From Rapana venosa (taxonomy: Eukaryota; Mollusca; Gastropoda; Neogastropoda; Muricidae), in assembly GCA_028751875.1 (NCBI GenBank), contig CM054143.1:70350438-70414437 (forward strand): a DNA stretch of 64,000 bases. The letters are read 5' to 3'. Position numbers and translations under genes: made by a program. The notes below the pieces were generated by a model, which saw only the letters and a program-made list of their open reading frames with translations, was not told the DNA's origin and did not search any database. The stretch's first letter is position 1. Each line of letters begins with the position of its first letter. Below are positions 34,560 through 46,240 of the stretch, piece after piece.

Positions 34560-35050
34560 TTCTCTCAGTCTCCTGTGTTTCTCTCTCTCCCTCTCCCCCT
34601 CTCTCTCTCTCTCTCCCCTCTCTCTTCTCTCTATCTATCTATCTTTATTTTATATATATATATAATATAATATATAATATATATTATATATATATATTTA
34701 TTAAAATATATCGAAACACCCCAAGACATGCCCCCGGCGCCGTTTGCGCGCGCACACACACAAACAAAAAACATTATCTCTTATCCTCAAAAAATTTTGT
34801 TTGTCTTCTCTTCCCTCCCCCCCCCCCCCCCCCCCCGCCCCCCCTGTCAAATTATCACAACTGTAAAAAGGGAAGTTAAATAATTTGAACGAGCACGCGC
34901 GCGACAACACTTTACACACAAAAAGACTACACATGGCGCCCCTCGGGCCACAACATATGCGATGTTTACACCCAGGGCCCATTTATTATTTTTAAATTTC
35001 ATATCATCATCTTCATCATATGATCATCTATCATATCATAAACCACCTTC
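32600..35050. repeat. Degraded direct copy of 30,110-32,560
   Basis: All landmarks of the preceding block recur in order: 'CACACGTGATTATTTTTATT', the SINE ('AAGCACTTATGTGCTTTTTT' at about 32,663, head near 33,000), (GT)n at about 33,037, the LINE 3' end at 34,020-34,120, (CT)n at 34,160-34,640, the TA tract and the hairpin near 34,850. Bases are replaced so that homopolymers lengthen. This is most simply a second haplotype or a false duplication with poor consensus, not an independent locus. Confidence 0.75.
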
Positions 35051-35099
35051 ATTGTTTTTAAAAATTATTCCTTATTATTATTATTAATTTTTTTTATTT

Positions 35100-35345
35100 T
35101 GATGAAAATGAATAAAAAAACCATGTCCCTTTTTTAAAACCCAGTCCCGTGTGCACGAAAGTTGTGTACTTTTTTTCATCCTTTCCCCACCGGCACACAA
35201 TGGTTCTCTTCCGAAAAGGGGGAACCCTTTTGTTCTGGGTGCTTTGGGGAACGGGCCCTCGGCTTACAGTTTCATCCAAAGGGTTTTTTTTTAAGGGGGG
35301 AGGGGAGTCAGCACTGATGTTAATTTCCGGGGGAAAAACCCTTTT
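35100..35345 (-). mobile_element. Degraded tRNA-type SINE fragment, minus strand
   Basis: It contains 'CAGTCCCGTGTGCACGAAAG', 'CCCCACCGGCACACAATGG', 'TTACAGTTTCATCCAAAGG' and 'CAGCACTGATGTTAATTTCC', in the same order as 30,200-30,390. The tRNA-like head is replaced by other sequence after 35,350. Confidence 0.5.
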
Positions 35346-35350
35346 CTTAA

Positions 35351-37190
35351 AACCAGATTCAAAACAAACACAAAACACAGCCCCAAAAGCACGCAGTACG
35401 CCGCACGCACGCACGCGCCAAAAACACCCACACCCACACACAAAAACCCCAAAAGACTGGGGGGAAAGATGATTACAGGTTCAGTTTGGGAGGGAAATTT
35501 GGACTAAATTTTGTAAACAGAAATTTGGGTCTATGGGGTTTCCCTGACTTAAACACTAAGATTTTCATTTTCATTGTGAATACTTGGGACCAAAATTTTT
35601 TGGGTTTTACGGTTGTAGAAAAAGATTTAAAATTGTCTTTTTGAACATTTATTGGCGATAAGTGGTTTTGTTGGAGTTTGTTAGTTGTTTATTTAAAAGG
35701 GGCCCTTTTGGCAAATTTTTTTTGTCATTGTTCTTGCTGCAGTTTAAGCTGTTAAAATCCCTCCCCCCCCCCCCCTACCTCACCCCCCCCCTTTAATTTC
35801 TTTGTTTTTTTTTCTTTTATCTCTTTGCAAGACACTAATAGGAAAAACAAAAAACCACACACACACCCCACACACCCCAAAACACACACACACACACACC
35901 ACGCACACAGCACGCACGCACATACACACACATGCACACACATGTTCTCTATTTATTGTAAAACTTTTTCTTTGGTCTAATATCCCTTGGTAAAACAGAC
36001 TTTAAAATTAAAGAAAAAAACCCCCCATTTCCTTTCCTTTAATCATTTCCCCTCCCCTCAAATTCACTCATCACTACTACTCACTCACAACCCCCCACAC
36101 ACACACCCCAAAACACAACACCACAAAAAGAACAAAAAAAACTTTGTACATAAATTAAGGGAAAAATAAATTTTGATATATTCAAGCAGATAAAAATCGT
36201 TAGGGTTTTTGGGTTTGTTTTAAAAAGAGAAAAAAAGAGAAGAAAAATTTAAACATTTTTTTTTGTGTAAACCCTTTTACCCAAAAAATAGATAATAAAA
36301 AATGGGTTGATTTTTTTTGGGTTGTGTCAAATAAGTCTACATGATTTAAATGGCAAAAAAATTTTTCTAAATCTGAATTGAATCTGAATCTAAATTTAAA
36401 ATCACCACGAACACACCACACACAAAACCCCCACAAACACCACACACACACACACCAAAATTCATCTTTTTGCTTTTCCTTTTCTCTTCATCAAGGTCAT
36501 CTTTGTTCCCAAATTTTTTGCGGGGAAACATTGTAAAAACAGAAACAGCAAGAGGGGGCTATCCCCAGCTTACTTTTTCTGTTCGGGAGTTTGAAAACAT
36601 TCTTGGTACTCAGTACGGCTTTCGAAAATCCTGTATAAAAAAATGGTTTTTTTGATCATGGATTGAATTTTAAAAGCCTTTCGAAAAAGTTTTTGTCAGA
36701 ATAATACAATGGTTTTTGCGGTGAAAAAACTTTTCCAGGGTTTCATTTTTTGATATCGGGTGTCCGGGTTTAAAAAAAGTTCCTCCCAAACTTTTTAAAG
36801 TTTAATTTCTCTGCCGAATTTTTCCCCAATCCAAAGTTTTTTTTTGTGTGTGAGAGAGCATTGTCTCTGATGCCATCCCAGTATTCTCTTTTTTGGGAAA
36901 AGGGAGGGAACGTGGAATGGAAAACCCTTTACTGTCGCGATATCTTTTGCTTTTTGTTCCCAGCTTTTAAACGTATTTGGTGGGTTGTTCTTTTTGCAAT
37001 TTTTGAGTTTTTTCCCATTGTTCTGTGTTTTTGTTATTTTTTCCCATTTCTTTGCTATGTTTTTTGCAGCTTTACTTATTGTTTAAAAGGGTTTTGGGAA
37101 AATCAATCTTTTATGTACAAAAATTCCCAACAACGCTTTCTTTTTTTTTTAAAGCCCTCTCTCACCCTCCCCCCTTCCCCCACCCCCTTC
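35351..37190. other. Low-accuracy sequence with (CA)n tracts; no recognised gene
   Basis: CA-rich tracts lie at 35,857-35,940 and 36,405-36,455. A hairpin-like 'GGTCTAATATC' at 35,974 ends in 'CAGAC' at 36,000. A frame at 36,470-36,655 contains 'TQYGFRKSC', which resembles an RT box, but its neighbours do not support it. The homopolymer-rich composition makes any coding call unsafe. Confidence 0.4.
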
Positions 37191-37330
37191 GTTAATGTCA
37201 TTATAAGTGAACGGGCCTTTTAAAATCGAAGACACAACAACACACGCACCACCACACCCCAACACACACAAAAACCACACACCCCAACACCCCACACACA
37301 AAACCCCCACCCCCCCCCACACACACTTTG
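37191..37330 (+). mobile_element. Degraded I/Nimb-like 3' terminus followed by CA-rich tract
   Basis: 'TCGTTAATGTCATTATAAGT' then 'GAACGGGCC' is a corrupted form of the 3' hairpin. It is followed by 'GAAGACACAACAACACAC', matching 'GAAGTCAACAACAACACAC' at the ends of copies A and B. No RT remains upstream. Confidence 0.4.
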
Positions 37331-37559
37331 CGCAATAGGGTGTTATAAAATTTACGCGTAACAATAGCTTTTTGTTTGTTGTTTTTAAAAACAAGCCCTT
37401 TTGGGGGGGGAAAAAGCAGAAAGCAAACAAGTTTTCTGACATGCAATACAGGGCCTGGGGAATATCTCCAGAGAGAAAAATTGCCCCAACATAATGTCAC
37501 ACATTTTAGCCAACCTGCAAAACATGAAATTTGTGATTTAAAACGGTCAGGAATAAGTA

Positions 37560-38880
37560 AATTTATGGAGGAGGAGAGGGAGAGAGGGGGGGAGAGAGAG
37601 AGAGATGGGGGGGGGGGGGGGGAGGAGGAGGGGGAAAAGAGAGAGGGGGAGAGAGAGAGGGGAGAGAAAATGGAAAGGGGGAGAGAGAGGGGGGAAGAGA
37701 GAAAAGGGGGAGAGGAGAGGAGAGAGAGGGAAAGGAAAAGAGGGAAAAGGAGAGGGGGAGAGAGAGAGGGGAGAGAGGGGGGAAAGAAAAGGGGGGAGAG
37801 GGGGGAGTAAGGGAGGGGGGGGGAAGGGGGAAGGGAAGGGGGGAGGGGGAGGAGAAAAGGAGAAAAAGGAGAGGAGTGAGAGAGAGAGGGGGAGTGAAAG
37901 AGAGGGGGGAGAGAGGGGGGGAGAGATGAGGGGGGGGGGGAGGAGAGGGGGGAGGGGGAAAGAGAGGGGAAGAAGAGGGAGAGAGGGGAGGGGGGGGAGA
38001 AAGAGAGGGGGTGAGGGGGAGAGAGATGGGGGAGAGGGGGGGGAGAGAAAAGGGGGGGGGGGATAGAGAGAGGGGAGGAGAGGGGGAGAGGAGTGAGAAG
38101 AGGGGGGGGGGAGAGGGGGGGGGGGAGAGGGGGAGAGAGAGAAAGGGAGGGGGGAAGAGGGGGAAGGAGGGGGGGGGAGAGGGGTGGGGGAAGGAATGGG
38201 GAAAAATGAGAGGGGGAGGAGGAGAGAGAGGGAGAGAGGGGGAAAGGAGGGGAAAGGGGGGGAGGGAGGGGGGTGGGAAAGAGGGGGGTTGGGGGAGAGA
38301 GGGGGGGAGGGGGGAGGGGGGAAAGAGGGGGGAGAGAGGAGGAGGGGGGGGGGGGAAAAAAATGAAAAAAGGGGGGGGAAAAGAAACAAAGGGGGGGGAA
38401 AAAAAGTTTGGGGGAAAAGGGTTTAAATTTTTTTAAAAACGGAAAAAGGGAAAAAAAAGGAAAAAAAGGAGAGGGGGAAGAGAAGGGGGAAAAAGAGAGG
38501 GGGGGAGCAAAAGAGGGGGGGGGGGGGAAAAGAGAGGGGAAGGAGGGGAGGAGAGAAGGGGTGAGGGGGGGGGGGGGGGGGGGAGAGGGAGGGGAGAGGG
38601 AGAGGGGGGGAGGGAGGAGAGGGGGGGGAAGGAGGGGGGAGAAGAGAGGGGGAAAAAGGGGGAAAAGGGGGGGAGGGGGGGAGGGGAAAAGAACAGAGGG
38701 GAGAGGAAAAGGGGGGGGGGGAAGAGGGAAAAAAAATTTTTTGGGAAAGGGAAAAAAGGGAATGAGGGGGGGGGAAAGATTGGAGAAAATGAAAAAAGGG
38801 AAAAAAAGGAGAAGGGGGGGGGGGGAAGGGACAAAAGGAAGGGAGATTCCCGAAACCCCGGGAAATATTTAATAAAGGGA
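37560..38880. repeat. ~1.3-kb polypurine tract (G/A)
   Basis: The plus strand is almost entirely G and A, with rare T and very few C, in GAGAG and GGGGG motifs. It is probably an expanded (GA)n/(GGA)n microsatellite whose consensus was damaged. The Gly/Glu/Arg-rich plus-strand frames and Pro/Ser/Leu-rich minus-strand frames are compositional artefacts. Confidence 0.8.
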
Positions 38881-38929
38881 AAAATGGTTTTAAGCAAGGT
38901 TCTTTACACCCGCCCCCCAATGGGGAAAA

Positions 38930-39314
38930 AAAGGGGGGAAAAAAAAAAATAAAAAAAATCAAAAAGGGGAAAAAAAAAAAAAAACAATTTTAATGTTGGG
39001 TTTACCAATTTTGGCCTTTTGAAATCCTTTCCAAAATAGCCATTAATTTTTGGGGTTTTAAATTTTTAAAGGGGAAATGTAAAAAAACAATAAAAAAAAC
39101 AAAGGCAATATAATTAAAAAAAAACCCAAGTTTGGAGGGAAGAAAAAGGAGGGGGGGGAAGGGGGAAGAAGAGGGAAAAGGGGAAAGAGGAAAAAAGGGA
39201 AGGGGGGAAGGGGGGTACGGGGGGGGAGGGGGGGGAAAGGAAAAGAGTTTTAAAAAAAAAAAAAAAAAGAAAAAAAAAAATTGGAGAAAAAAGGGGGGTA
39301 AAAAAAAAAAACCC

Positions 39315-39345
<31 letters not shown>

Positions 39346-39359
39346 AAAAAAAAAAAAAA

Positions 39360-39396
<37 letters not shown>

Positions 39397-39399
39397 GGG

Positions 39400-39434
<35 letters not shown>

Positions 39435-39479
39435 CCCCCCCCCCAAAAAAAAAAAAAAAAAAATTTCCCAAAAAAAAAA

Positions 39480-39511
<32 letters not shown>

Positions 39512-39539
39512 GAAAAAGGGGAAAAAAAACCCCAAAAAA

Positions 39540-39575
<36 letters not shown>

Positions 39576-39932
39576 TTGGGAAAAGAAAAAAAGAAAGGGG
39601 AAAAAAAAAAAAAATAAGAAAAAAAAAAAAGGGGTAAGAAAAAAAAAAAAAATAAGGGAAAAAAAAGGAAAAAAAAAAAAAACCCAAAACAAAAAAAAAA
39701 AACCAAAACAAACCAAACCCCCAATCAAACCCAAAAAACCCCAAAAACCAAAATCAACTCAAAAAAAACAAACAAAAAAACTTTAAAAAAAAACCAAACC
39801 CTCCACAAAACCCAACAAACAAACCCCAAAAAACCCAAAAAACAAAACCCAAAAAAAAAAAACCCAAACAAAACCAACCCAAAAAAAATTTCCAAAAAAA
39901 CCAAAAAAAACCCAAAACAAAAAAATCCACCC

Positions 39933-40002
<70 letters not shown>

Positions 40003-40250
40003 AAAACAAACCAAAAACCAAACCCAACAGACCTTCCCAAAAAATACAAAACGAAACAAACCCAAAAAAAAAAAAAAAAACAAAAAGAACAACAAAACAA
40101 ATACCCCAAAAAAAAACCCAAAAATCCAAAAAACAAAAAAACCCAAAAAAACCCAAAAAACAAACAAAACGGAAAAAAACTCGGTTTTTAGACCAACAAA
40201 ACCCCCAAAAAAAACCCCCCAAAAAAAAAAAAAAAAACAAACAAAAGAAA
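38930..40250. repeat. Poly-A and A/C-rich low-complexity tract
   Basis: Runs of A up to about 40-50 bases are separated by G or C clusters, becoming A/C-rich after 39,680. It looks like (CA)n and A-rich repeats with failed consensus. Phe-rich minus-strand and Lys-rich plus-strand frames are artefacts. Confidence 0.75.
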
Positions 40251-41950
40251 GAAACGATTGGGGTTTGAAATTCACAGCAAGGGCCAGTTGTGTGGAGATG
40301 TTTCTTGATCGGGTTTTTAAATTTAAGTTTTTTTGTTGGGGTAACCCACGGTGTCGTCTGAAAAGGTTAGAATTTTTTCCCTTTGTGTTTTTTTATTTTT
40401 GTTTTTTGTCTGCCTCCCTGTTTTGTTTTTTGATCATTTCAATGGAGTGTTGGTTTTTCCCTGTTTACTTTTTATTTTTTTTCTTGATTTCAAGAAGGAA
40501 AGGTTTTTTGGGGGGAAGGGGTGAGGTTTTCTTTCTTGTTTTTTTTTTTTGATCTCTTTCCCCCCGGACTCTATTTGAACTTCCCTGCCTTCTTCTAAAT
40601 TTTTTTAAATATTTTTCCCCTTTTCCCTGCTTTATTTCTCTCTTTTTTTGGGTTTTATCAACGTTTTCTTTTGTTAATATGTCCGATCATTTTTTTGGGT
40701 TTTGGATTGAAGACATCTTTTTCGTTAGGTACAATTTTTTTTTTTTAAAGCTTTACGTTTATGTGGAATTCGGGTTTTCTGAAAATACAAAAACTTTTGT
40801 TTGTTTACTGATGTCATTCCCTGGCAGCTGATCTTTTTGATGACGAAGTTTACAAAAATTTTGGCCCAAAAACGCATTTTTCGACGTCATTCTTCTTTTT
40901 AAGAACACATAATGTTATGCACGACTTCTTGCAAACAGACTTTACACGCGTTTGGCGGCGAAAAAATACAAACATGAACGCACGACACACCGCCCCTTGC
41001 TCGCACCCCCACGAAAACCAATAAAACCATCCCTTAAATGATGGATGCAACAGGCAAACATCCATCCACCCATCCATGACACTGAGAGGAGAGAGAGAGA
41101 GAGAGAGAGAGGGGAAGAGAGAGAGTAGAGAGAGAGAAAAAAAAGTGGGGGGGGGGGGGGGGGGGGGGTTAAAGGGGAAAAAGGGGAACCGGGTGTGCTG
41201 TGTCGTTTCGGGAAAGTTAGTCGTGGGGGGTTTCCCGCTTGTGTGTGTGTGTGTGGGGTGTTGAAAGTTGTGTGTTTTTTGTTGGTTGTGGTTTTTAAAA
41301 GTTGTGTGGGGTTTGTGGACTACATGTGTGTAAATTTTGTGTGTTTGTGTGCTGTTTTGTGATTTTTTGTGTCATTATGTGGGGATTGCTGTGGTGGGGA
41401 CTGTTTTGTGTGCGTGACTGCATGGTGCACGCGCCCACTTAATAAGAGAAAACTAAACCTGGGACCATAAATGTTTAGGCTTACTGCGTCACCGAAAAAA
41501 ATTTTCCACCGCGAGTCCCTTGTGTCGGGAAAGATAGGCTTAAAAAAATCAGTTTTCACCAAAATGTAATTTTTGGGTTTTTTTTTCTAATTAGATGGTC
41601 ACAACTTTTATTGTAGTAGTTTTTCTTCTTCTGCCTAAGCCCTGGACCCCGAATTTTTGAAGGGTGTGACTTCGAAAATGAGGGTTTTTAAATCGAAAAT
41701 TCCCGGGCCAACAGAGTTGTTTAAAGGGGGAAAAATTTTGTCAGTCATGTAACAAAAAAAATTACAAAAGGGGGGAAAAAAAAAAAAAAGGGGGGGACAA
41801 TAAAATGACAGAAAAGGGGAAGGCACATAAAAAAAAGGAAAAGGGAAAATATGCGAAGGGCAAAATTGAAAAAAGCCCGGAAAAAAAAAGCAAAAATTGG
41901 AAGTTTAAATTTTTCCAAGAAATATTGGCAAAAGGAAATATGAAATTTAG
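40251..41950. other. Low-accuracy AT-rich sequence; (GA)n at about 41,091-41,135
   Basis: No feature recognised apart from the (GA)n tract and short G runs. 'GTGTGT' clusters at 41,240-41,350 are TG-rich decay. Confidence 0.45.
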
Positions 41951-42215
41951 CTAACGGTGCAAAAGTCAGTGGTCTCTTCTTCCCCCCTCCCTTTTCCCCC
42001 CTCCCTCCCTTTTCTCTCTCCTTTGCTCTCTCTCCCTCCCTCCCCCCCTCCCTCTCTTTTCTCTCTCTTTTCTCTCTTTCCTTTTCTCTCTCTCTTTTTT
42101 CTTCTCTCTCGTTCGCCGCTCGCTCGTTCCCAAAACCCCACTGCCCCGAACACAAACTTTAGCACGCAAAACACGAACCCAGGCTTTTGCATGCAACCCC
42201 CACTCTCGCTCTCTC

Positions 42216-42258
<43 letters not shown>

Positions 42259-43369
42259 CTCTCTCGCACGCACACACCACCAAAAACAACACAAAACACA
42301 CAAAACCCCCACCACACACACCACACACTCACACACACACAACCCCACACAAACAGCTTTACCCGAAAAGGGGCTTACAGACTGTGGGGGGGAAGGTTGC
42401 TGGAGGCAGGGTGAAAGAAGCCCTTTAGTCCCCTGTTTGTTGGGAAAAAACATCCACGAGTAATTTCCCCACTCCCTGAAAACCAGTACAGAGGGCAGCT
42501 GTGGTTTTTCACTTTTCCTCCACCCCCTTCCCTTTCCATTGGGGAAAAATTTCAATGCCCCCGGGACATGGCCTGTGTTTTCTTGTCCCTTTATAAAAAA
42601 AACAACAAAAAATGGGGCAACGTCACTGCATGGAGGGGAAACCCCCCAAAAAGGGGAGGCAGGCAGATTGGTGTGTGCCCCCTCCCCAAAAAACTTGGGG
42701 CAAAACTTTTTTGGGAGGTCCTCTCCCCCAAAAAATTTTTTTCCCTTTTCCCGTTGAATCCCCAATGGCCCGAATTTGGGAGGCCTCTGTTTTTTTGTCC
42801 ACACATCTGCCAGTGATGGTCGTTGTTCTGAAACCCCTCAGTGACCCCCCCTGTTGGTTTAGCCAAAACCCCCATGTCAGTTCCCTTTCCAATTTGGGCC
42901 CCCCCCAACGGGTGAGCGCCCGACAGTGAAATGTCACAGCCCGTGCTGTGTGTGCTGTGTGCTGCTGTCACTGGGCCCCCTCCTGTTCTCCTTCCCCCTC
43001 CGGGGCCCCCTCGCTGCTTTGGGAGATTTCTCTTTTTTAAAAAGAATTTCAAAATTTAATCCCGTTTTGTGGGCAGAAAATGTTTTGCAAATTTGGGCCA
43101 CCTTTGTCTCCCCCAAAACCGTAGGTTTTTAGTTTTTCAAAAATTTTTTTTTAGTCAAAATCGGGGGCAGAGTTTTAAAATCTTTTTTTATGAAGCCCAC
43201 ATCGCCTTGGTCGATGACTGTTGGGCGTGGGAAATGGCATGGACAGGTGACCTGGTGTCTGACATACAGTCTTGTAAAACCCCCACTTTGGGGGAAATTT
43301 TCCCTCAACTTTTTGCCTGTAAACCCTTACAATCGCCGTCCGCTGTTTTAAAAATAGCTTTTCATCTTT
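41951..43369. other. (CT)n and (CA)n tracts plus a higher-complexity stretch of unknown nature
   Basis: C/T-rich tracts lie at 41,985-42,110 and 42,205-42,265 and CA-rich sequence at 42,268-42,350. From 42,360 to 43,350 the sequence is more complex and GC-richer. Open frames exist on both strands, but none shows recognisable motifs and homopolymers interrupt everywhere. A damaged exon cannot be excluded. Confidence 0.35.
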
Positions 43370-43920
43370 TTGGGTGTTACTTTTTTGGTCACTATTTTTC
43401 ACACTTTAAAAAGCTCCTCCGCTGTTTACCCCGTAGCATGTCATCTTTGGCGTTTCTTTGTGGTCAAATAATTTTAAAACGGGTTTAAAAGCAAATCCCG
43501 CTGTTTTTTGGGCCCCAAAAGTAACATGTCATCTTTTGTGTTACTTTGTGGGCCCCTATTTACACACGGGGGAAAAGTCCTCCCGCTGTTGGCACAGGAA
43601 AAATGTCTCTTTTGCTTTTACTTTTTTTTTGGTCAATGTTTACACACGTTAAAGCTCCTCCGTTTTTTTACCATGTAAATGTCCCCTTTTGTTTTACTTT
43701 GTGGTCAAGGGTTTTCACACGTTAACAGTTTTCCCGTGTTTTTCCCCATGTAAAAAAGTCCTCTTTTTCTGTTACTTTGTGGTCACTTTTTAACACCGGG
43801 TTTAAAGCTCCTCCCCCTGTTGACAAGGGGAGCTTGTAAACTTTTGTGTTACTTTGTGGTACTGTTTTTCCCCCGGGTTAAAAAGCTCCTCCCCCTGTTT
43901 TAAAAAGGTTTTCAAGGGGT
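43370..43920. repeat. ~80-bp tandem repeat, about 6-7 degraded units
   Basis: The landmarks 'TTACTTTGTGGTCA', 'CACACGTTAAA' and 'GCTCCTCCGCTGTTTACC' recur at spacings of about 75-84 bases (TGTGGTCA-type sites near 43,461, 43,547, 43,629, 43,703, 43,782 and 43,854). Unit sequence is degraded by homopolymer errors. Confidence 0.65.
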
Positions 43921-44109
43921 TGTGGGTGTTTCTGCGGGTTTCACCCTCTCTCCCCTGTTCCCGTGTGGGGCCTTTTAAAAAGTCCAAAATTTTCCCCGGG
44001 CACTGGTCACTGTCCCGTGGCTGGCCCCACCCGACTTCCTAGCCCCGACCCCCAAAAGTGATGGGAAAAAGACAGCAGCAGAGTCACGTGCAAAGGTAGC
44101 CATGATTTT

Positions 44110-44170
44110 TCCCGCAAGTCAAGTCAAAAAGATCTTTTATTTTAGGGTTTTAAAAATTTAAAAAACCAAC
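44110..44170 (-). mobile_element. Retroelement 3' end with (TTGAC)n tail, minus strand
   Basis: 'CAAGTCAAGTCAAAAAGATC' then 'TTTTATTTT' is the reverse complement of the tail seen at 30,060-30,102. Confidence 0.45.
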
Positions 44171-44304
44171 TTTTTTCCCCCCTCCTGCCCTCAAAAAATG
44201 AAAAGAATCAAGAAAAATTTTCATAGAAAAACCCCAAACAAAGAGCGTTTGGGGGTGACTGGGCTAGCGCCCCAAAGCCCCCCACTGCAAATGGGAAAGC
44301 AGCA

Positions 44305-44665
44305 AAAACACACACACACACACACACCCACAATACACACACCACACGACACAAACACGACACACACACCCCACACCAGACACCAAAACAACACATACCA
44401 CAACCCCAAAAACACACACAACAGACACACACCCCCATACACCCCAAAAACCCCACACAACCCCCACACAAAAACCAAAAACACACACATACCCCACACA
44501 CACACACACAAAACCCCTCACCTAATATCAAAGTTTAAAGTGGAAAAAAATTTAAAATTTAAAAAAGAACAACACACCCCACACACACACAAAAAAAACC
44601 CCAACAACACACACACACACACACACAAAACACACACACACCACACAAAACCCACACACACACAA
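44305..44665 (+). mobile_element. (CA)-rich tract with degraded I/Nimb-like 3' hairpin
   Basis: CA-rich sequence on both sides encloses 'CCTAATATCAAAG' (44,520), 'TTTAAAGTGG' and 'AAAGAACAACACACC' (44,566), in the order of the copy A 3' end (hairpin, spacer, ACAACAC tail). If real, this is another element end lying within (AC)n. Confidence 0.4.
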
Positions 44666-45039
44666 CAGAGGCGGTTTTGTTTGTCCCTATGGGGACAGTG
44701 TGTGGCGCTGAAAGCAGACAAACCAAGTTCTTTTTTTTCTGGGGTTTTAAGTTTTGTTGCTAAAAGAAAATTGTAGTCTTTTTTTCTTCTGTGTATACAT
44801 CAAATTTTGTTGTTTTTTCTCTGTCTTTTTGTTGTCTGTCTGTTTCTGTTTGTCTGTCTGTTGTCCTTTTCTCTTCTCTTACTCTCTCTGGGGGGGGGGG
44901 GGGGTTTTTTGGGGGTTTTTCCCCGTTTTTTTTTTGCTTTTTGATTTTTTTTGTTTGCTTATTTTGGTTTGTTTTTTTGGTTTTTTGTTTTTTTGGGGAA
45001 GGGGGGGGGGGGCTTGTTTTTGGGTTTTTTTGTTTTATT

Positions 45040-46240
45040 TTCCATCTCCCCCCCTCCTCCCCCCTTTCCTACTTACTTTCTGACCCTATCTTCCCCATAT
45101 TACTCCCCCTTTTCCCCCCCTTCCCCTATCTCCATCCCTCCCTCCCTCCTCCCTTTCCCTCCCTCCCCATCTCCCTTCCCCCCCCTTCCTATTTTTTCCT
45201 TTTCCCCCCCCCTTTTTATTAACCTACCCCCCTCCTACCTCCTTTTCTTTCCTCCCTTCCCCCCTTTTCCCTTTTCTTCCTACCTCCCTACCTCTCCCTC
45301 CTACTTTTCTAACTCCCTCATCTTTCCCCATTCCCCCCTACCTAACTTTCCCCCCTACCTATCTACTACCTCCCCCTCCCCATCCCTCCCCTTCCCCCCT
45401 CTACCTACTTTTCCCCCCTGCCCACTTTCCCCCCTACCTAAACTCCCTACCCTTTCCTTCCCCTCCCTCCTATTTTTTCCCTACCTACCTCCCTCCCCAT
45501 TCTCCCCCCCTTCCCCCAAGTATTTCCCTACCCTCCCTACTATCTCCCTACCCCCTTTTTTCCTGCCCATCTCCCTCCCTACCTTTTCCCCAACTCCCTT
45601 ATTTCCTCCCTTTTCCCCTTCCCTTTTCCCTCCCTCCCCCCCTCCCCTATTCCCCCCCCTCCCATTTCTACCTCCCCCACTCCTATTCTTTTCCCCCCCT
45701 CCCCCTACTCATATCTTTTTTTCCCCCCTTTTTTAAACTCCCTCCCCTTTCCCCCCCTATCCCCCTTCCCCCACTTCCCTTCCCCCCTATTCCCCACTTC
45801 CCCATATTCCCAATCCCTCCCTTTACCAAACCCCTTTCCCATCCCTCCCCCCCTATTCCCTCCCCCCCCCCCCCCTACTCCCCCCCCCTCTCCCCCTTTC
45901 CTCCCCTTTCCTACCCCCTTACTCCTTTCCCCCTCCCTTTTCCCCCCTACCCACCCCAGGCCAAACCCCATTCCCTCCTTTTCCCTTTGGGGGGGGTTTT
46001 TTATTTCCCTTTTTCCCCCCTCCCCCTTTTCCCCCTTTCATATTTAATTTAAAATTTTTTTAGGTTTATTAAAAATTTTTTTATTCGCCCCCCTTTTTCC
46101 CCCTTTTCCCCCCGGGGGGGGGCCAGGGTTTTAACCTTTTTTTCCCTTTTTTTTTTTTCTCCCTTTTTTTTTTTTTCCCTCCCCTTTTTTCTTTTTTCCC
46201 CCCTTTTTTTCCCCCCTCTTTCCCTCCCTTTTTCCCCCCC
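45040..46240. repeat. ~1.2-kb polypyrimidine tract (C/T)
   Basis: Almost only C and T on the plus strand, with isolated A at irregular spacing ('CCTACCTCCCT'-like units). It is the strand-inverse counterpart of 37,560-38,880 in composition. Probably an expanded (CT)n/(CCTA)n-type repeat with poor consensus. Pro/Ser-rich frames are artefacts. Confidence 0.8.

Noticed and set aside
36470..36655. 'TQYGFRKSC' as an RT motif
   Set aside because: The preceding and following residues do not match any RT, and the region is error-rich; one short match is not enough.
37547..40275. Long Pro/Ser-, Gly/Arg-, Lys- and Phe-rich open frames on both strands
   Set aside because: They come from polypurine and poly-A sequence with homopolymer-inflated consensus; no motif or normal composition.
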